From Leptidea sinapis (taxonomy: Eukaryota; Arthropoda; Insecta; Lepidoptera; Pieridae): 64,000 nucleotides of DNA. The notes under the pieces were generated by a model. The model was not told the DNA's origin. It saw only the letters and a program-made list of their open reading frames with translations, and searched no databases. The stretch spans positions 372,001 through 436,000 of the forward strand of contig NC_066288.1 of assembly GCF_905404315.1 (NCBI RefSeq). Reading direction: 5' to 3'. Position 1 is the stretch's first letter, and every line of letters begins with the position of its first letter. A program made the position numbers and the translations under genes. Positions 20,517 through 31,999 of the stretch are shown here, in pieces.

Positions 20517-22376
20517 ATGAAAGCGGTCCCTAAAGATATAGTACCCCAGGAGGGTACCGGCTCTACCAGAGTCGGAGAATCCCTCCACGAGCACTCTAGC
20601 ACAGGCTACCCTTCGTATTCTGGGGAGGGCACAGTACCATGCATGACCAAGGACAAACGAGGCAGTAACACCACGGCACCCCGCTTCACACTCAACGTGG
20701 ACTTTTGCAATATCAGGGGAATTCATTCCAACTTAAACGCCGTCCACCACCACCTTGAGACGGTGAAGCCGGCTTTGTGTTTCCTTACGGAGACGCAGAT
20801 ATCTCGACCTAGCGATACGTCATATTAAACGTACCCCGGGTACAAAATTGAGCACAATTTTTTGTGTCATGCCGGGGTTTGTGTGTACGTTAGGGAAGAT
20901 ATCTGCTGTCGCCGTCTCGGCAATTTTGAGGGTAAGGACCTGTCCACTCTCTGGCTCCGCGTAGATTTAGTGGACCGCGTCCGCATCTATGCGTGTGTCT
21001 ACAGGTCCCATAGTGGTAACGCAGAAACCGATCATCTCATGGGCTGCGTTCAAGCGGCAATTGACGACGTGCTAGCACAGATCCCCTACGCTGAAATCGT
21101 AGTCTTGCGTGATTTCAACGGGCACAATTCCGAATGGCTTGGATCACGTACCACAGACTACGCAGGGCGATTTGTGCATAATTTTGCATTGGCGTATGGT
21201 CTGTCCCAATTGGTTGAGTCCCCAACGCGGCTACCGGATGTGGATAGCCACATGTCGTCCTTATTAAATCTTCTGCTGACTACACATCCCGATGGTTACC
21301 AGGTCTTTGACGACGCCCCTCTCGGACCGTCCGACCATTGCCTGGTCAGGAGTGTTGTGCCTATCCGACGCCCACGTCGCGGACCACCAGCGACCCGCCG
21401 CGTTTGGCACTACAAGTCAGCAGATTGGGATAAGATGCGTTCCTTTTTTGCATCCTACCCTTGGGGCAAGGTTTGTTTCCCTTCTGATGATCCTAGTGTC
21501 TGTGCCGTTGCAGTAGCCGATGTGATACTACAGGGCATGGATATTTTTATACCAAGCTCTGCAGTAACGACCGGTGGCAGATCACAGCCCTGGTTTGATG
21601 CGTCAGTTAAAGCAGCATCTGACTGCAAAAAACAGTCGTATCGAACTTGGGTTGCGGCGCTGGACACAAAGGATCCGAACTGCAAAGTTCTGAAGAGGAA
21701 ATATTACCGTGCCTCCAGATTTTTTAAGCGGCAAATCGCCCGAGCTAAATCGAAGCACGTCGTCAAAATCGGCGAGCAGCTTTCCAGTTACCCGACCGGA
21801 ACACGCAAGTTCTGGTCGTTGTCGCAAGCTCCTCTTGGTTACTTCAACCAGCTGTCCCTGCCACCGTTGCACATGAGAAATGACACCCTGGCCCATACGG
21901 CAAAAGAGAAAGCTGATCTCCTTTGCGCTCTTTGTGCCTCCAACTCGACTCTTGACAACAACGGAAAAACACCACCGACCATCCCGCGGTGTCAGAGCTC
22001 TATGCCTGAAGTACAGTTCAGACAGAAAAGTGTTAGGCGAGCTCTGTTTTCGTTGGACGTCAGGAAGTCGAGCGGGCCGGATGGCATTTTTCCAATCGTG
22101 CATAGAACGTGTGCCCCTGAGTTGACGCTGGTGCTAACGCATTTATTCCGGCACTCTTATTCCAAAGGCGTAGTCCCTGACTCATGGTAGTCAGCCCTTG
22201 TCCATCCGATCCAAAAAAAAGGATACAGTTCAGATCTGGCAAACTACAGGCCTATTGCTATTACCTCCCTGCTCTCCAAAATCATGGAGAGCATAATCAG
22301 CCGCCAGCTCTTGGTATATCCAGAAGGTCACCAGTTGATCAACGATCGACAGTACGGCTTTCGCCATGGTCGGTCT
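20517..22376 (+). pseudogene. NLR-B ORF2, first part: endonuclease and start of RT
   Basis: One frame runs from the ATG at 20517 to the insertion point, with only two in-frame stops (TAA 20826, TAG 22188, the latter after DSW). Endonuclease features are DFCNIRGIHSNLNAVHHHLE, LTETQISRP, VVLRDFNGHNSEWLGS (GDxN altered to RDFN) and the SDHCLV signature. RT begins with SSGPDGIFP, LANYRPIAITSLLSKIMES and YGFRHGRS, where NLR-C interrupts. Conservation of frame over 1.8 kb suggests a fairly recent copy. Confidence 0.88.
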
Positions 22377-22536
22377 TGTGTTTTTTTTTTTTTTATTAGG
22401 TGCACTAAAAGGGATACACTCTTAATGTTGTATAAAACAGAAAAATATCTTAACATGTTGGGGCGAGTGCCTCCTTCTGGAAGTGAACACAGCATGATTT
22501 TAAATGTGTTCTAGATTTTATATAAAACTAAAAACA

Positions 22537-25468
22537 TTAACTTAAGCTAGATGAACACAATTCAACCCCACAGTCCCCAAGCCAATAATCCGCTTTTTCT
22601 AGCAGAAGTCTTCTGAACCTAGGGACTGACGGATTGAATACGTCTACCTTCTGACAGACTTCATTATACAGAGAACAAATGCGATATAAACTAGAATGTT
22701 GACCATAATTTGTGCGTGTTGAGGGTAGACTTAACGTTTTCCTATTAATAATACGGCTGCAGTGCCGTGGGACAGCCAAGGAAATTTTACTCAACAAAAG
22801 AGGACTGTCTACGTGGTCATGAATCAGTTTGTGTAAAAAGACAAGGTCTGACACTTTCCTACGCTGCACAAGAGACGTCATGCCAAAATGCTCAAGTCTA
22901 GATTCGTAGCAGTCTAATCGACGACAAAGATTACTTGAATACGAGAGATGATATAAGAATTTCGACTGCACCTGCTCTAACCTCTTAATATGAACTTTGT
23001 AAGAAGGGTTCCACACCGGACTGCAATACTCTAAAAGACTACGCACGTAGCTGTTAAAAAGTATCTTCGACACATCAGGGTCGTTGAAAAATTTAGTTTG
23101 TCTAATCACAAAACCTGAAAGACGAGATGTCTTTTTGGAAATGTAGTCAATGTGCTCTCTAAAATCTAATTTTGTGTCTCGCATTGTAAAAACTTCTGTT
23201 AGTGGACACGCATTTATGAAGTAAGTAAGTAGTGAAGAATTTCGTTTTCGAGAAAAGTTTAAGTAAAAACAGTTTGAGGAATTTAAAACCATCCTATTAC
23301 TAAGACACCAATCGCAGATCGTATCAAGATCACTTTGTAATATGATCGTATCTTCTGTAGATTTAATTTCACGATAAATTTTTAAGTCGTCTGCAAACAT
23401 TTGAAATTTGGATTTTAATTTAGTCGCTAGATCGTTCACAAAGACCAAGAAAAAAAGGGGCCCCAAATGGGAGCCCTGTGGAACCCCTGATGGCACGGCT
23501 CTTGAAATTGACTTAAAGCCACGGATCTTTACAATTTGGGAACGGTTCTGCAAATAGGATTCGCACCATCGCAGCAGAGAGCTACATATTCCTGCGTGAC
23601 CAAGTTTTTCTATGAGCAGTACGTGGTCAACCACATCGAAGGCTTTTGATAAATCAGTGTAAATAGCATGCAATTCGTTACCATCTGTGAAAGCTTGAGT
23701 AATGTCACTAACAAAATCCACAAGATTCGATGTAGTTGATCTACCAGGTAGAAATCCATGCTGTTGGGGTATGAGCAAGGGTTTAAGGTGGAAAAAAATA
23801 TTTTTCTGAACGAGTAATTCAAACAGCTTACCGATAGCAGACAAAATTGAGATGGGCCGGTAGTAATATCTCCAGGATCTCCCTTCTTGTGAATTGGACT
23901 GATGTGCGCAACCTTCCATCTCGAGGGAAAAGTTCCACATAGTAAAGACTTATTGAAAATGATTCGTAGCGGCTCAGCCAATTTTGTGCCACAGGCTTTT
24001 AAGAAACTAGGAGGTATAGAATCTGGACCAGGACCTTTATTTGCATCTAGGCTGTTGAGCGCTGATATGACATCTGAGTCTGTGAAACGACATAAACTAA
24101 GTGACATGTGGCATTCGACGATTTCATTGTGTTTAGTTCTTGGGTTTGGGTCATGCTGATAGGTTGAGTGAAAGTATTCTGAAAAAAAATTGGCAATCTG
24201 CTGGCCACGTTGAACGCTTTGATCTATGTAAGTCATTTCATCCGGTATGTCGCTGCTATTTGATCGTAGAGATTTTATGAAAGACCAAAAGTATTTAGGA
24301 TCCTTCTTGATTAAATTTTTGGCTTCTGATTTTAAACTATTTATATCAGTCGTTAGGATTTTGTCACATCTCTCGCGGAGTAACCTATATGTAAACTGAT
24401 CCATTGGATTGCCATACATTTTAAATCTACGATGGTACTTTGTCTTTTCCTTCAAACTCTGGATCAACGATCGACTGAACCAAAATGGGAAATTGCTCCG
24501 ACCTTTCGTACTCATTGGAACATTTTTATTAATGATGGATGTAAGTATATCATAGAAAACGTCTACTGTCTCATCGACTGTTAAACTAGGATCGAGAGTT
24601 TCCTCCCAGTTAATATTATCTTACTCGTTTCTAATGATGTCATATTTAGCTTTGCTAAAATTAGGCCTGGGTGTTTTTTTAATATTTGGGGGCCTCAATG
24701 TTGCACCCACAATATTAACGGAAATACCTAGTACCGGGTGATGCGTCTCCAAATCCACTAGTGGGACACCCTGGGTCACTGATACTAGTTTCGGTGAGTT
24801 TGAAATAACTAGATCTAAGAATCTGCCGTTTAAGTTTGGTATTGCACACATTTGGTGGAGATCGTTGAAAGAAAGAGAATCGATCGACGAAAGAAGGCGT
24901 CTGTGTTATCTGTAGGAGAGCTAGGGATGAGAGAGCATAAGTTTCGGTCTGTACAGTGAGACCAGTGGAGGTAGGGCCTATTACAATCACCTACTAAAAG
25001 AAGTATAGATTCTTTTGACATTTTGTGTTGTATAACATTTGTTACATTATTCATTAAATTTTCTAAAGAATCATACTTAACGGGGGGAGGAAGGTATAAA
25101 GTACAAATACATAATTCCACTTTTGAGTTACCCTGGCCAAACTTAATCGTAATCCATAGGTTCTCATTAGTGGACTCCCACTTCAATTTCCTAACGGGGG
25201 AATGTTTTTTGTGGACTGCTATGAGGACCCCACCCCCCTCCACTTTCTGCGAGACTGTCGAGTGTCGGTCACGCCTAAAAACCAAGTATCTGCTGTCTAT
25301 AAGTTCATGGTCATAAACAGACTCGTTTAAGTTTGTCTCAGTTAATAGAATAACGTCCAAGTCTTGTTTTAGTACATTTTCTCGTAAAATATGCGCTTTG
25401 GTTCTAAGACCATTTACATTTTGATATACGATTTTAAGATTACAAATAGATTTACTTAATGAAAGCAT
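22537..25468 (-). pseudogene. NLR-C ORF2: endonuclease and reverse transcriptase
   Basis: An ATG at 25468 opens the endonuclease frame (KIVYQNVNGLRTKAHIL, LLTETNLNES, LLVGDCNRPYLHW), which shifts frame near 24860. A TAA at about 24619-24621 follows IIRNE. A third segment (24515-23890) carries GPGPDSIPPSFLK and HISPIHKKGDPGD. After another frameshift, the last segment (to 22537) has YYRPISILSAIGKLFE, GFLPGRSTTSNLV, IYTDLSKAFDVVDH, SGVPQGSHLGPLFFLVFVND and an intact MFADDLKIY (FADD at 23386-23397). The C-terminus ends normally with a stop. Two frameshifts and one stop are the only breaks noted. Confidence 0.88.
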
Positions 25469-25478
25469 AGACACAAAT

Positions 25479-26489
25479 TTAGAGGGAGTTTAAGATTTCC
25501 GAGTCTCTAACTACGAAACTTTTGGAATTAACGTCCTTTCTGATAAAAATCTTTCCACTTCGAACCCACACAAACTTGTAGTGTTTATCTTTTGCAATTT
25601 TACGGGCAGCCGCGTGAAGAATTTTGTTGTCTGGAGAAAGATGCCCGCACACGTACACTGGTTTTTTGCTTCCAACAAGTCCCAGGTGATTTGTATTGAG
25701 TTTATCTTTCTCGTGAGTCTTGTTGAAAGTTTTCACTGCAGCTAATACTGAGTCACGTACAAGGGGACTCGCCAACTTCACGATAATGGATCGAGGTCGG
25801 TTGAACTTCTGGTTTCTCTTTGCAACACGATGGAAGTTCACAAGGTCGTGGGATGACAGGTCACAGCCGACAGTATTTAATAGTTGCTGAACTACGGCTT
25901 TCAGGTTCTCAGTCCAATGCTCATGGACACACTGTACCTTTAAATTACAGTCGCGGGAGTGCTGTTCAAATTGGTTTAGTCTTGACTTAAGCTCAGTTAC
26001 TTCGCTGTGTAGAGCAGATATCTCTGTCTCGTGCTTTTTAATAACCTCGGTTGTAATGGCTAGATCACTTTGAAGCTTGTCCAATTTGTCCGACATAAAT
26101 TTAACACTATCAGTCAATTCCTGAATACTGCTGCGAGTGTTAATGTTTTCAGTGCAGATGTCGCGTCTTATCTCTCTAAGAAGATGGGATAACGTATCTT
26201 CAAGCTTTCTGTCTAGATATCGCTTGAGCTCCTCGTTACTATTCAGTGGTGGGGAGTCGTCTCTAGGGCTGAAGGCTACGGCCTGACAAGGTGTAGTAGT
26301 TGAATTGTCGCCTCGTTTATTTGTTTTGCAGTCGGGGCACTTCCACGACGCTTTGTATGTCTTGGACTCCTTTCCAAATGTTTCCGAAGGCACTCCAAGG
26401 CACTGGTAATGGTAGGCGTTGCTGCACTTGCTACACAGTTTGATATCAGCCGGCTTAATTTGCTTGTTGCACTTAATGCAGAGACCCAT
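25479..26489 (-). CDS. NLR-C ORF1 protein: PHD finger, coiled coil and RNA-binding-like C-terminus (336 aa)
   Basis: An intact frame from ATG to stop. The N-terminus is a C4HC3 PHD-type finger, with metal ligands C4, C7, C19, C22, H27, C30, C51 and C54. A coiled coil covers roughly residues 85-170 (KLEDTLSHLLREIRRD and LDKLQSDLAITTEVIKKHE). The C-terminal half has the pattern LVNFHRVAKRN, RPRSIIVKLASP and VWVRSGKIFIRKD of non-LTR ORF1 proteins that bind element RNA. Only 10 bases separate its stop from the ORF2 ATG at 25468. Such PHD-containing ORF1s are known in CR1/jockey-group elements. It is a transposon protein, not a host regulator. Confidence 0.85.
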   Translation of the reverse strand: MGLCIKCNKQIKPADIKLCSKCSNAYHYQCLGVPSETFGKESKTYKASWKCPDCKTNKRGDNSTTTPCQAVAFSPRDDSPPLNSNEELKRYLDRKLEDTLSHLLREIRRDICTENINTRSSIQELTDSVKFMSDKLDKLQSDLAITTEVIKKHETEISALHSEVTELKSRLNQFEQHSRDCNLKVQCVHEHWTENLKAVVQQLLNTVGCDLSSHDLVNFHRVAKRNQKFNRPRSIIVKLASPLVRDSVLAAVKTFNKTHEKDKLNTNHLGLVGSKKPVYVCGHLSPDNKILHAAARKIAKDKHYKFVWVRSGKIFIRKDVNSKSFVVRDSEILNSL

Positions 26490-26904
26490 TTGAATATTAC
26501 CCCGTGCAGTAGGAGAAAATTTCTACGCTGGCAATATTTTACGCTTGTCACAACCGAAAACAGAATGACAGATGAATTTGACAAATTGTCAAAGTCGAAA
26601 GTTGAATTGTCAATTGAATTTGACAGTAGTGAGTGACAAAAGTGACTCGCCGGTTGAGGGTGATCGCAGAAAAATATTGACAGCCACAAAAGAAGTCCGT
26701 TTTGAGGGTACATAAATCAAACTTATTTTACTTGATTTCTATTGCATATAATTGGAACTTATCTGAGATAACGCCTAAGCAGCTTCTTCGTAGATGTTGC
26801 TTTCCGCCTGTTACACTTTCCACATGAAACTAGCTGTAATTTTATATAACAAGATAAAAATCTAGAAGCACTGTATCAATAGTAGCAGGGTTGCCAGATT
26901 GTCC

Positions 26905-28031
26905 TAATCTTCTGGTATAACTAACACATAGATGGGCGGCGGCTATTGAAAGCAAGGGGGAAGGCCTGGCAGTTAGCCTGGATATAGCGAAGGCCTTTGA
27001 TCGTGTATGGCTCAAAACTTCCATCATTTGGGCTTCCAGAGAGCTTGTGCAAGTGGACCTCCAGCTTCCTCACTGGGCGCAACATACAGGTCGTTGTCGA
27101 CGGATATTGCTCGAACCCGAAGCCCGTGAATGCTGGAGTGCCCCAAGGCTGTGTGCTATCTCCCACGCTGTTTCTTCAAGCAATGTATGTTGGAGGTGTC
27201 CAACATATCATTGATATGCAGACGACAGCACTGGTGATGCCGTATACACGGGCCATGCAGGGCCCTCTCGGGAAATCGTCGACCAGTGCCGGGAGAAACT
27301 TGTGTCATCTATTGAGTCCTCTCTCGAGAAGGTCGCGGAATGGGGTAAATTGAACCTTGTCCAATTTAACCCCCAGAAGACTCAAGTTTGCGCGTTTACC
27401 ACTAAAAAAACTCCATTTGTCGTATCACCGCTCTTCGACAACACTTCCCTTAAAGCTTCGCCTAGTATCGGAATACTGGGTCTCGAAATCTCGAGCGATT
27501 GCCAATTTCAAGCCGGCCCACATTCTAGCGCTCTACAAAGCGCAGGTACGGCTACACATGGAGTATTGCTGTCATCTCTGGTCTGGCGCACCCCAGTATC
27601 AGCTCGATCCATTTGACCGCGTGCAACGCAGAGCAGCTCGAATTGTCGGAGATCCACTGCTCTGCGAACGGCTGGATCACTTGGTGTTGAGTAGAGACGT
27701 CGCTTCATTGTGTGTCTTCTACCGCATTTATCACGGGGAGTGTTCCGAAGAGCTGCTTAACCTGATTCCTGCCACCGAATTCCACCTTCGCACGACTCGC
27801 CACAAGTTAAGATATCATCCCCACCATCTTGATGTGTGGCGGTCCTCCACAGTGCGGTTTTCAAGGAGCATTCTTCCGCGTACTACAACGCTGTGGAATG
27901 AGCTTCCTTGTGCGTTGATTCCGGGACGATACGACATGGGTACCTTCAAAAAAAGCGCGTACACCTTCCTTATAGGCCGGCAACGCTCCTGTGGTTCCTC
28001 TGGTGTTGCAAGAGATTGTGGGCGGCAGTGA
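26905..28031 (+). pseudogene. NLR-B ORF2, second part: RT core and C-terminus with a micro-inversion
   Basis: RT resumes with decayed frame, then FGLPESLCKWTSSFLTGR and VNAGVPQGCVLSPTLFL. Next, a perfect 42-bp inversion (27180-27221) replaces the stretch leading into the YADD catalytic box. About 70 bp is also missing near 27509 (between TGCCAATT and TCAAGCCGG) compared with 36718-36790. The C-terminus (27530-28031) reads PHSS/AHIL..ALYKAQVR.HMEYCCHLWSG, then FDRVQRRAARIVGD, IYHGECSEELLNLIP and LWNELPCALIPGRYDMG. Several frameshifts and the inversion abolish activity. Confidence 0.85.
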
Positions 28032-28085
28032 TCACTTTACACCAGGTGACCCTTACGCTCGTTTGTCCTCCTATTCCATAAAATA

Positions 28086-28744
28086 AAATAGAACAAGATT
28101 GTATGTTTCAAGTAATATGGGAAGTAATTTAATATTACATGACATGAAGAGGATTTATTACGTTTATGGTTATGAAAAAAGTTCGTACTATTCTTCCTGG
28201 AATTTGATTTACGAGGGGTTGTCTCACCTGATTAACCGACTGACTGCTGCTCATCATCGCACTAAAAGATACGACACGATCAATAACACTGCGTCTGCTT
28301 CCACAGAGAGTGTGGTCCGCTAGCTCCATGTTCCATGTGCTTCCTGCTTACGGGCATACATTCAACACACATGTAGTTATAGGCGTGGCTTTACTACATG
28401 GCAATTACTTACACCCAATAATAGGTAAAAGAGATAGCAAGTACGTAAAACTGTCCAAACGGAAGGGACGTAAGCGCCAGATAACATTTTTTTATTTCAC
28501 ACTTCATTGTAGCAACAACTACTTTGGTCTCTTGCGAGGCCGCAGCAGCATTGAAACCTACAAATTATTCAAAACTTTCGTCACAAATTGAGTAATACGC
28601 GTGTGTAGAATGAGTGTGTAGAACGCTGACTTTTGTTACTGGCTCATCATAAGAGGACCTTACCCCCGATGTTGGATAATCGTTACAATTTGAGACACCT
28701 GTTTAACCTTATCTTTTTGACCAGGTTTTATGATGTCCAAATTT
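28086..28744. other. Spacer
   Basis: No supported gene. Small frames (28099, 28310) lack motifs. Confidence 0.35.
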
Positions 28745-29545
28745 TTTTAAACTATTAATATTAGATATGTTTATGTGTTATATAGATTGCGTAAAACGGC
28801 TTTACCAAGTACAGTCCTGGCAGCTTATCATGGTTATGTCGCATCAGTACTTCGATATGGACTCATCTTGTGGGGAAACTCTTACGAGGCTAATAGGGCT
28901 TTCATAGCCCAAAAGAGATGCTTCAGAACTATGACAGGAGCTTTTTACTTAGATTCGTGTGGACCACTGTTTAAAGAATTACGTATTATTCCATTTCCCT
29001 GTATGTATATATACGAAATATGTATCTTTGTCAAACAACATGACCATTTATTTACAAAAGCAAGAGTTATTTATCCGAGAAATACAAGAAACGGTGACAG
29101 ACTGGTGATTGCACACAAATTTCATAATGCATCCTACGGAAAATGTAGCTATGTCATGTGTATTTAATAAACTCCCTCCAAGCTTACGCGTATTACCCGT
29201 CCAACGATTTAAAAAGGATCTTTTTACATGGCTTGTAGATAAATGTTTTTATTCCATAAATGAAATGATGACACATTAGGTTAAATTAAATTTACTTTAA
29301 AGTATATATTAATTCTAGTCTTTAAATAATGACATTTAAAAATAATAACTATAATTTGAATTGACCTGTGCAGTGCCTAAAATATAGAGTTTGTTAATGT
29401 TAAATCAATTATAATAATAACTAGAATTTTGTTAATAATAATTTCTCATGCCCGAAATGGCCGATAACATTGATACATTAAAACTATTTACACCCATTGT
29501 TACATGTTTTCTAGCAAAATAAAGGATTTATTTATTTATTTAAAA
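28745..29545 (+). pseudogene. NLR-G reverse transcriptase C-terminus and 3' tail
   Basis: RT C-terminal sequence: LPSTVLAAYHGYVASVLRYG, LILWGNSYEANRAFIAQKRC, MYIYEICIFVKQHDHLFTKA and RNTRNGDRL. A frameshift near 29140 leads to FNKLPPSLRVLPVQRFKKDL and LFTWLVDKCFYSINEMM. The 3' UTR ends near 29545 with AATAAAGG and TTTATTTATTTATTTA. The catalytic part of RT is absent, as expected for a 5'-truncated insertion. Confidence 0.8.
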
Positions 29546-30030
29546 ATCACATTGATTAAAAGTGCTTCCAATCGATGTTCAAAATCTATAAAATAATAAA
29601 AGGAGTTTATTTGAAATTTAATTTAATAATTGTTTATTTACATTGATATACAACAAGGAAACCTGTAAGCTTATTTATTACGAGCTGCTAGGTAAGCTCA
29701 ACTGAGTAGTTCCCCATCGGGCTTCACCCAACGAGGAGACTCTTAAGTCTAATCCATGTTTATACATTTACTTTTATTGGTAGCACCAGATTTCGGTCGT
29801 AATGGTAGCGATACTTTTTTCCCTAATACGCCTCTTGCCTGTCGCACCGGCCATCTTGTGATGTACAAGTTCGTCTTTTGTCTTTGTCTTTGTACACGAT
29901 ATTTTGTTTTTTAACGTGAGCGATTTAAACACAGCCTTGGAGTATACACAGGGTCTTGCGAACTTACTGTCCAAATTAGTATCAGCGAAGTCTTTAACTA
30001 TGGGTGTCTAATACAGGAACTTAATGAACT
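29546..30030. other. Unassigned spacer
   Basis: A 66-codon minus-strand frame (29974-29774) is Lys-rich with no family motif. The stretch may belong to an unrecognised repeat. Confidence 0.3.
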
Positions 30031-30260
30031 ATGGAGAGAGCTATGCTCGGAGTTTCTCTGCGTGACAGAATCCGTGAGGAGGAGATTAGCAGTAGAATGC
30101 AAATGCTACTGACATAGAGCAAGGAATTAGTAAGATGAAGTGGTAACAGGCGGGACATGTCGCTCTTCCATCTATGGCCACAGAAGGATCTCGAGTGGCG
30201 ACCGTACAAAGAGGGACTGATCACCTGATTGGTCGATATAAAAGTATTTGAGGGAGGCCA
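30031..30260 (+). mobile_element. RTE fragment
   Basis: Starts with MERAMLGVSLRDRIREEEI, a block near the RTE C-terminus. After stops and frame changes it continues with a EQGISKMKW, stop, QAGHV pattern matching the KLKWQWAGHI block of the copy at 19479. The end is poorly defined. Decayed and non-functional. Confidence 0.75.
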
Positions 30261-31999
30261 GGCTAGTGATGTTGAATCACTGAAACTAAAAAGTTATCAA
30301 TTTATATCCATGAAAATTTGAGATTTTAAAGAAAACCATGATAACAGTCCTAGTTTAGGACAAAAATTGAATCGGGCAGGACAATAGCTATCCACAACGT
30401 TATTCAAAGGAATGCCAACGCAAGGATTTTCACTAAAGGCCATTGACGTGAGAAACGAGTGAAGCCACTTTAGGGACAAATCGATTTTACTCGAATGTCT
30501 TCTCTACGAGTACTACACAATGACTGATTGATGACTTTCTTGTTCAGCGAAATTGAATCAATAGCTTTGTTTCGGGATCTGGGTGACTTTGCGTTTTCGA
30601 TTGAAGAAGTCTCCTGAAATTTGTATTTGTATATAAATCTTAAATTAAATCTTATTTAACATTATTTTGCAGATTAGATTTTTTAAGGAAAATATACTAA
30701 AAACTACATAATACATTAAAAAGTCCCTTCGAAATTATTCTATTACATAAAAATTTCGTAATATATAAATATTGTGGTTTACACTTCAACTTCTTTTCGA
30801 TCTACAATGCAGATATTAATTAGGGATAATTTAAATTACCAGAGTAAACTTAGAAAGACAGTGGTAAAGATTTTAGATAAAAAAAATCAATTGAACATAA
30901 AAAAGGTATAAATAAATTGTAGGTGATAATAACAAAGGAATCTCTGAGAGCAATATATTTCGTGTTAACATTCGTTATATTATGTATATTATCAACTGTA
31001 GGTATTGAATAAAATTATAATTATATAAATATAATTTTTATTTTTAATTTTGCACTTCAAAATAATATAGAAGAGAAAATGATTTTTTTTTACTTTTTTG
31101 TTATAGTGTATAAAGTAAATTATGCGTGTTTAGCGTGGCCTGAGCTTTTGTTAAAAAATATCTACCAAATAAAAATCTCACGAGAGACAACATATTTCTA
31201 AAACTATTAAAGGATTGTATGCGGTATTTTCAGAATATCATTATTGAACCTAGAATAGAATTTCCTTAGATAAAATAGCGTATAAATTTGTATGTCAACC
31301 ATATAATATGATGATTTACTTGGTCATTACTGTACATTATCCTTTAGGTAAGGTATATTTTAATTTTAATTTAAACTTAAATCTCATTGTTAATAAATTA
31401 AGTATTCTCATTGGAGACTTATACATTATATCTAACCTAATAATAATATTGTAAGTAACATCTGTTTGTAATAATCTTTTGATTACTGCGTAATAAAAGT
31501 CTTCTTTTCTTGCTTGTAATGTAACACTTACATAGTAACCCGTGGACACTGTCGTAGGTTATGCACTTAGTACTAATTATATTATTTCTTCCTCTAATGT
31601 CTATCATATCATCTAGTGTGTAATTGTTTAGTGTCCAAATAAAATAAAATAAAAAATAAAATAAAATATTTAATAATATAAACTTTGATCAGTTCAATTT
31701 GTAACAGTTGAAACACTTATGTGTTGTGTAGTTTGTAGCTCCTCACTGTAGATATTAAATGTTTAATCTGGTATTTCGCTCGAAGAGAGTTTAAGATGCG
31801 AAATTAAGCTCCGAGGGCTTACTGTGAGTCGCTGTTCGTAGGAGTGGGCTCAAGTATTAAATGACTAATAAGTTTTATGTTATCTTGAAATCAATTACTT
31901 TTATGTAATTATTAAATCTAAAATAATTTTTAATATTCTGTTACAATATTATATTCTCAGCAGCACAAACTTGGGCCAAATTACAATATTTGTTTTTTG
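30261..31999. other. Long AT-rich spacer
   Basis: About 1.7 kb with no recognisable gene, RT motif or tandem repeat, apart from an A/T-rich AATAAAATAAAATA run near 31630-31670. Confidence 0.45.

Larger units (their letters stand above)
22377..26900 (-). mobile_element. NLR-C non-LTR retrotransposon, near full length, nested in NLR-B
   Basis: A two-ORF element of the CR1/jockey superfamily in reverse orientation. Its poly(A) tail is the T run at 22380-22395. The 3' UTR extends to 22536, ORF2 occupies 22537-25468, ORF1 25479-26489, and the 5' UTR lies between 26490 and about 26890. NLR-B resumes right after it. A possible 4-bp target duplication TTGT is seen at 22375-22378 and within GATTGTCC near 26902. 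Few lesions in about 4.4 kb mark it as one of the younger elements here. Confidence 0.85.
20267..28085 (+). mobile_element. NLR-B non-LTR retrotransposon, longest copy, split by NLR-C
   Basis: The 5' UTR begins near 20267 with a hairpin-forming TGCCCTG..CAGGGCA, followed by endonuclease and RT in one frame to 22376. There a minus-strand NLR-C is inserted. RT resumes near 26905 and the element ends near 28085 with a short A-rich tail after TCCTCCTATTCCATAAAA. Five other NLR-B pieces in the window (2790, 33860, 35585, 47722, 55826) share this sequence, and all lie on the plus strand. No separate ORF1 is visible. Confidence 0.88.
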
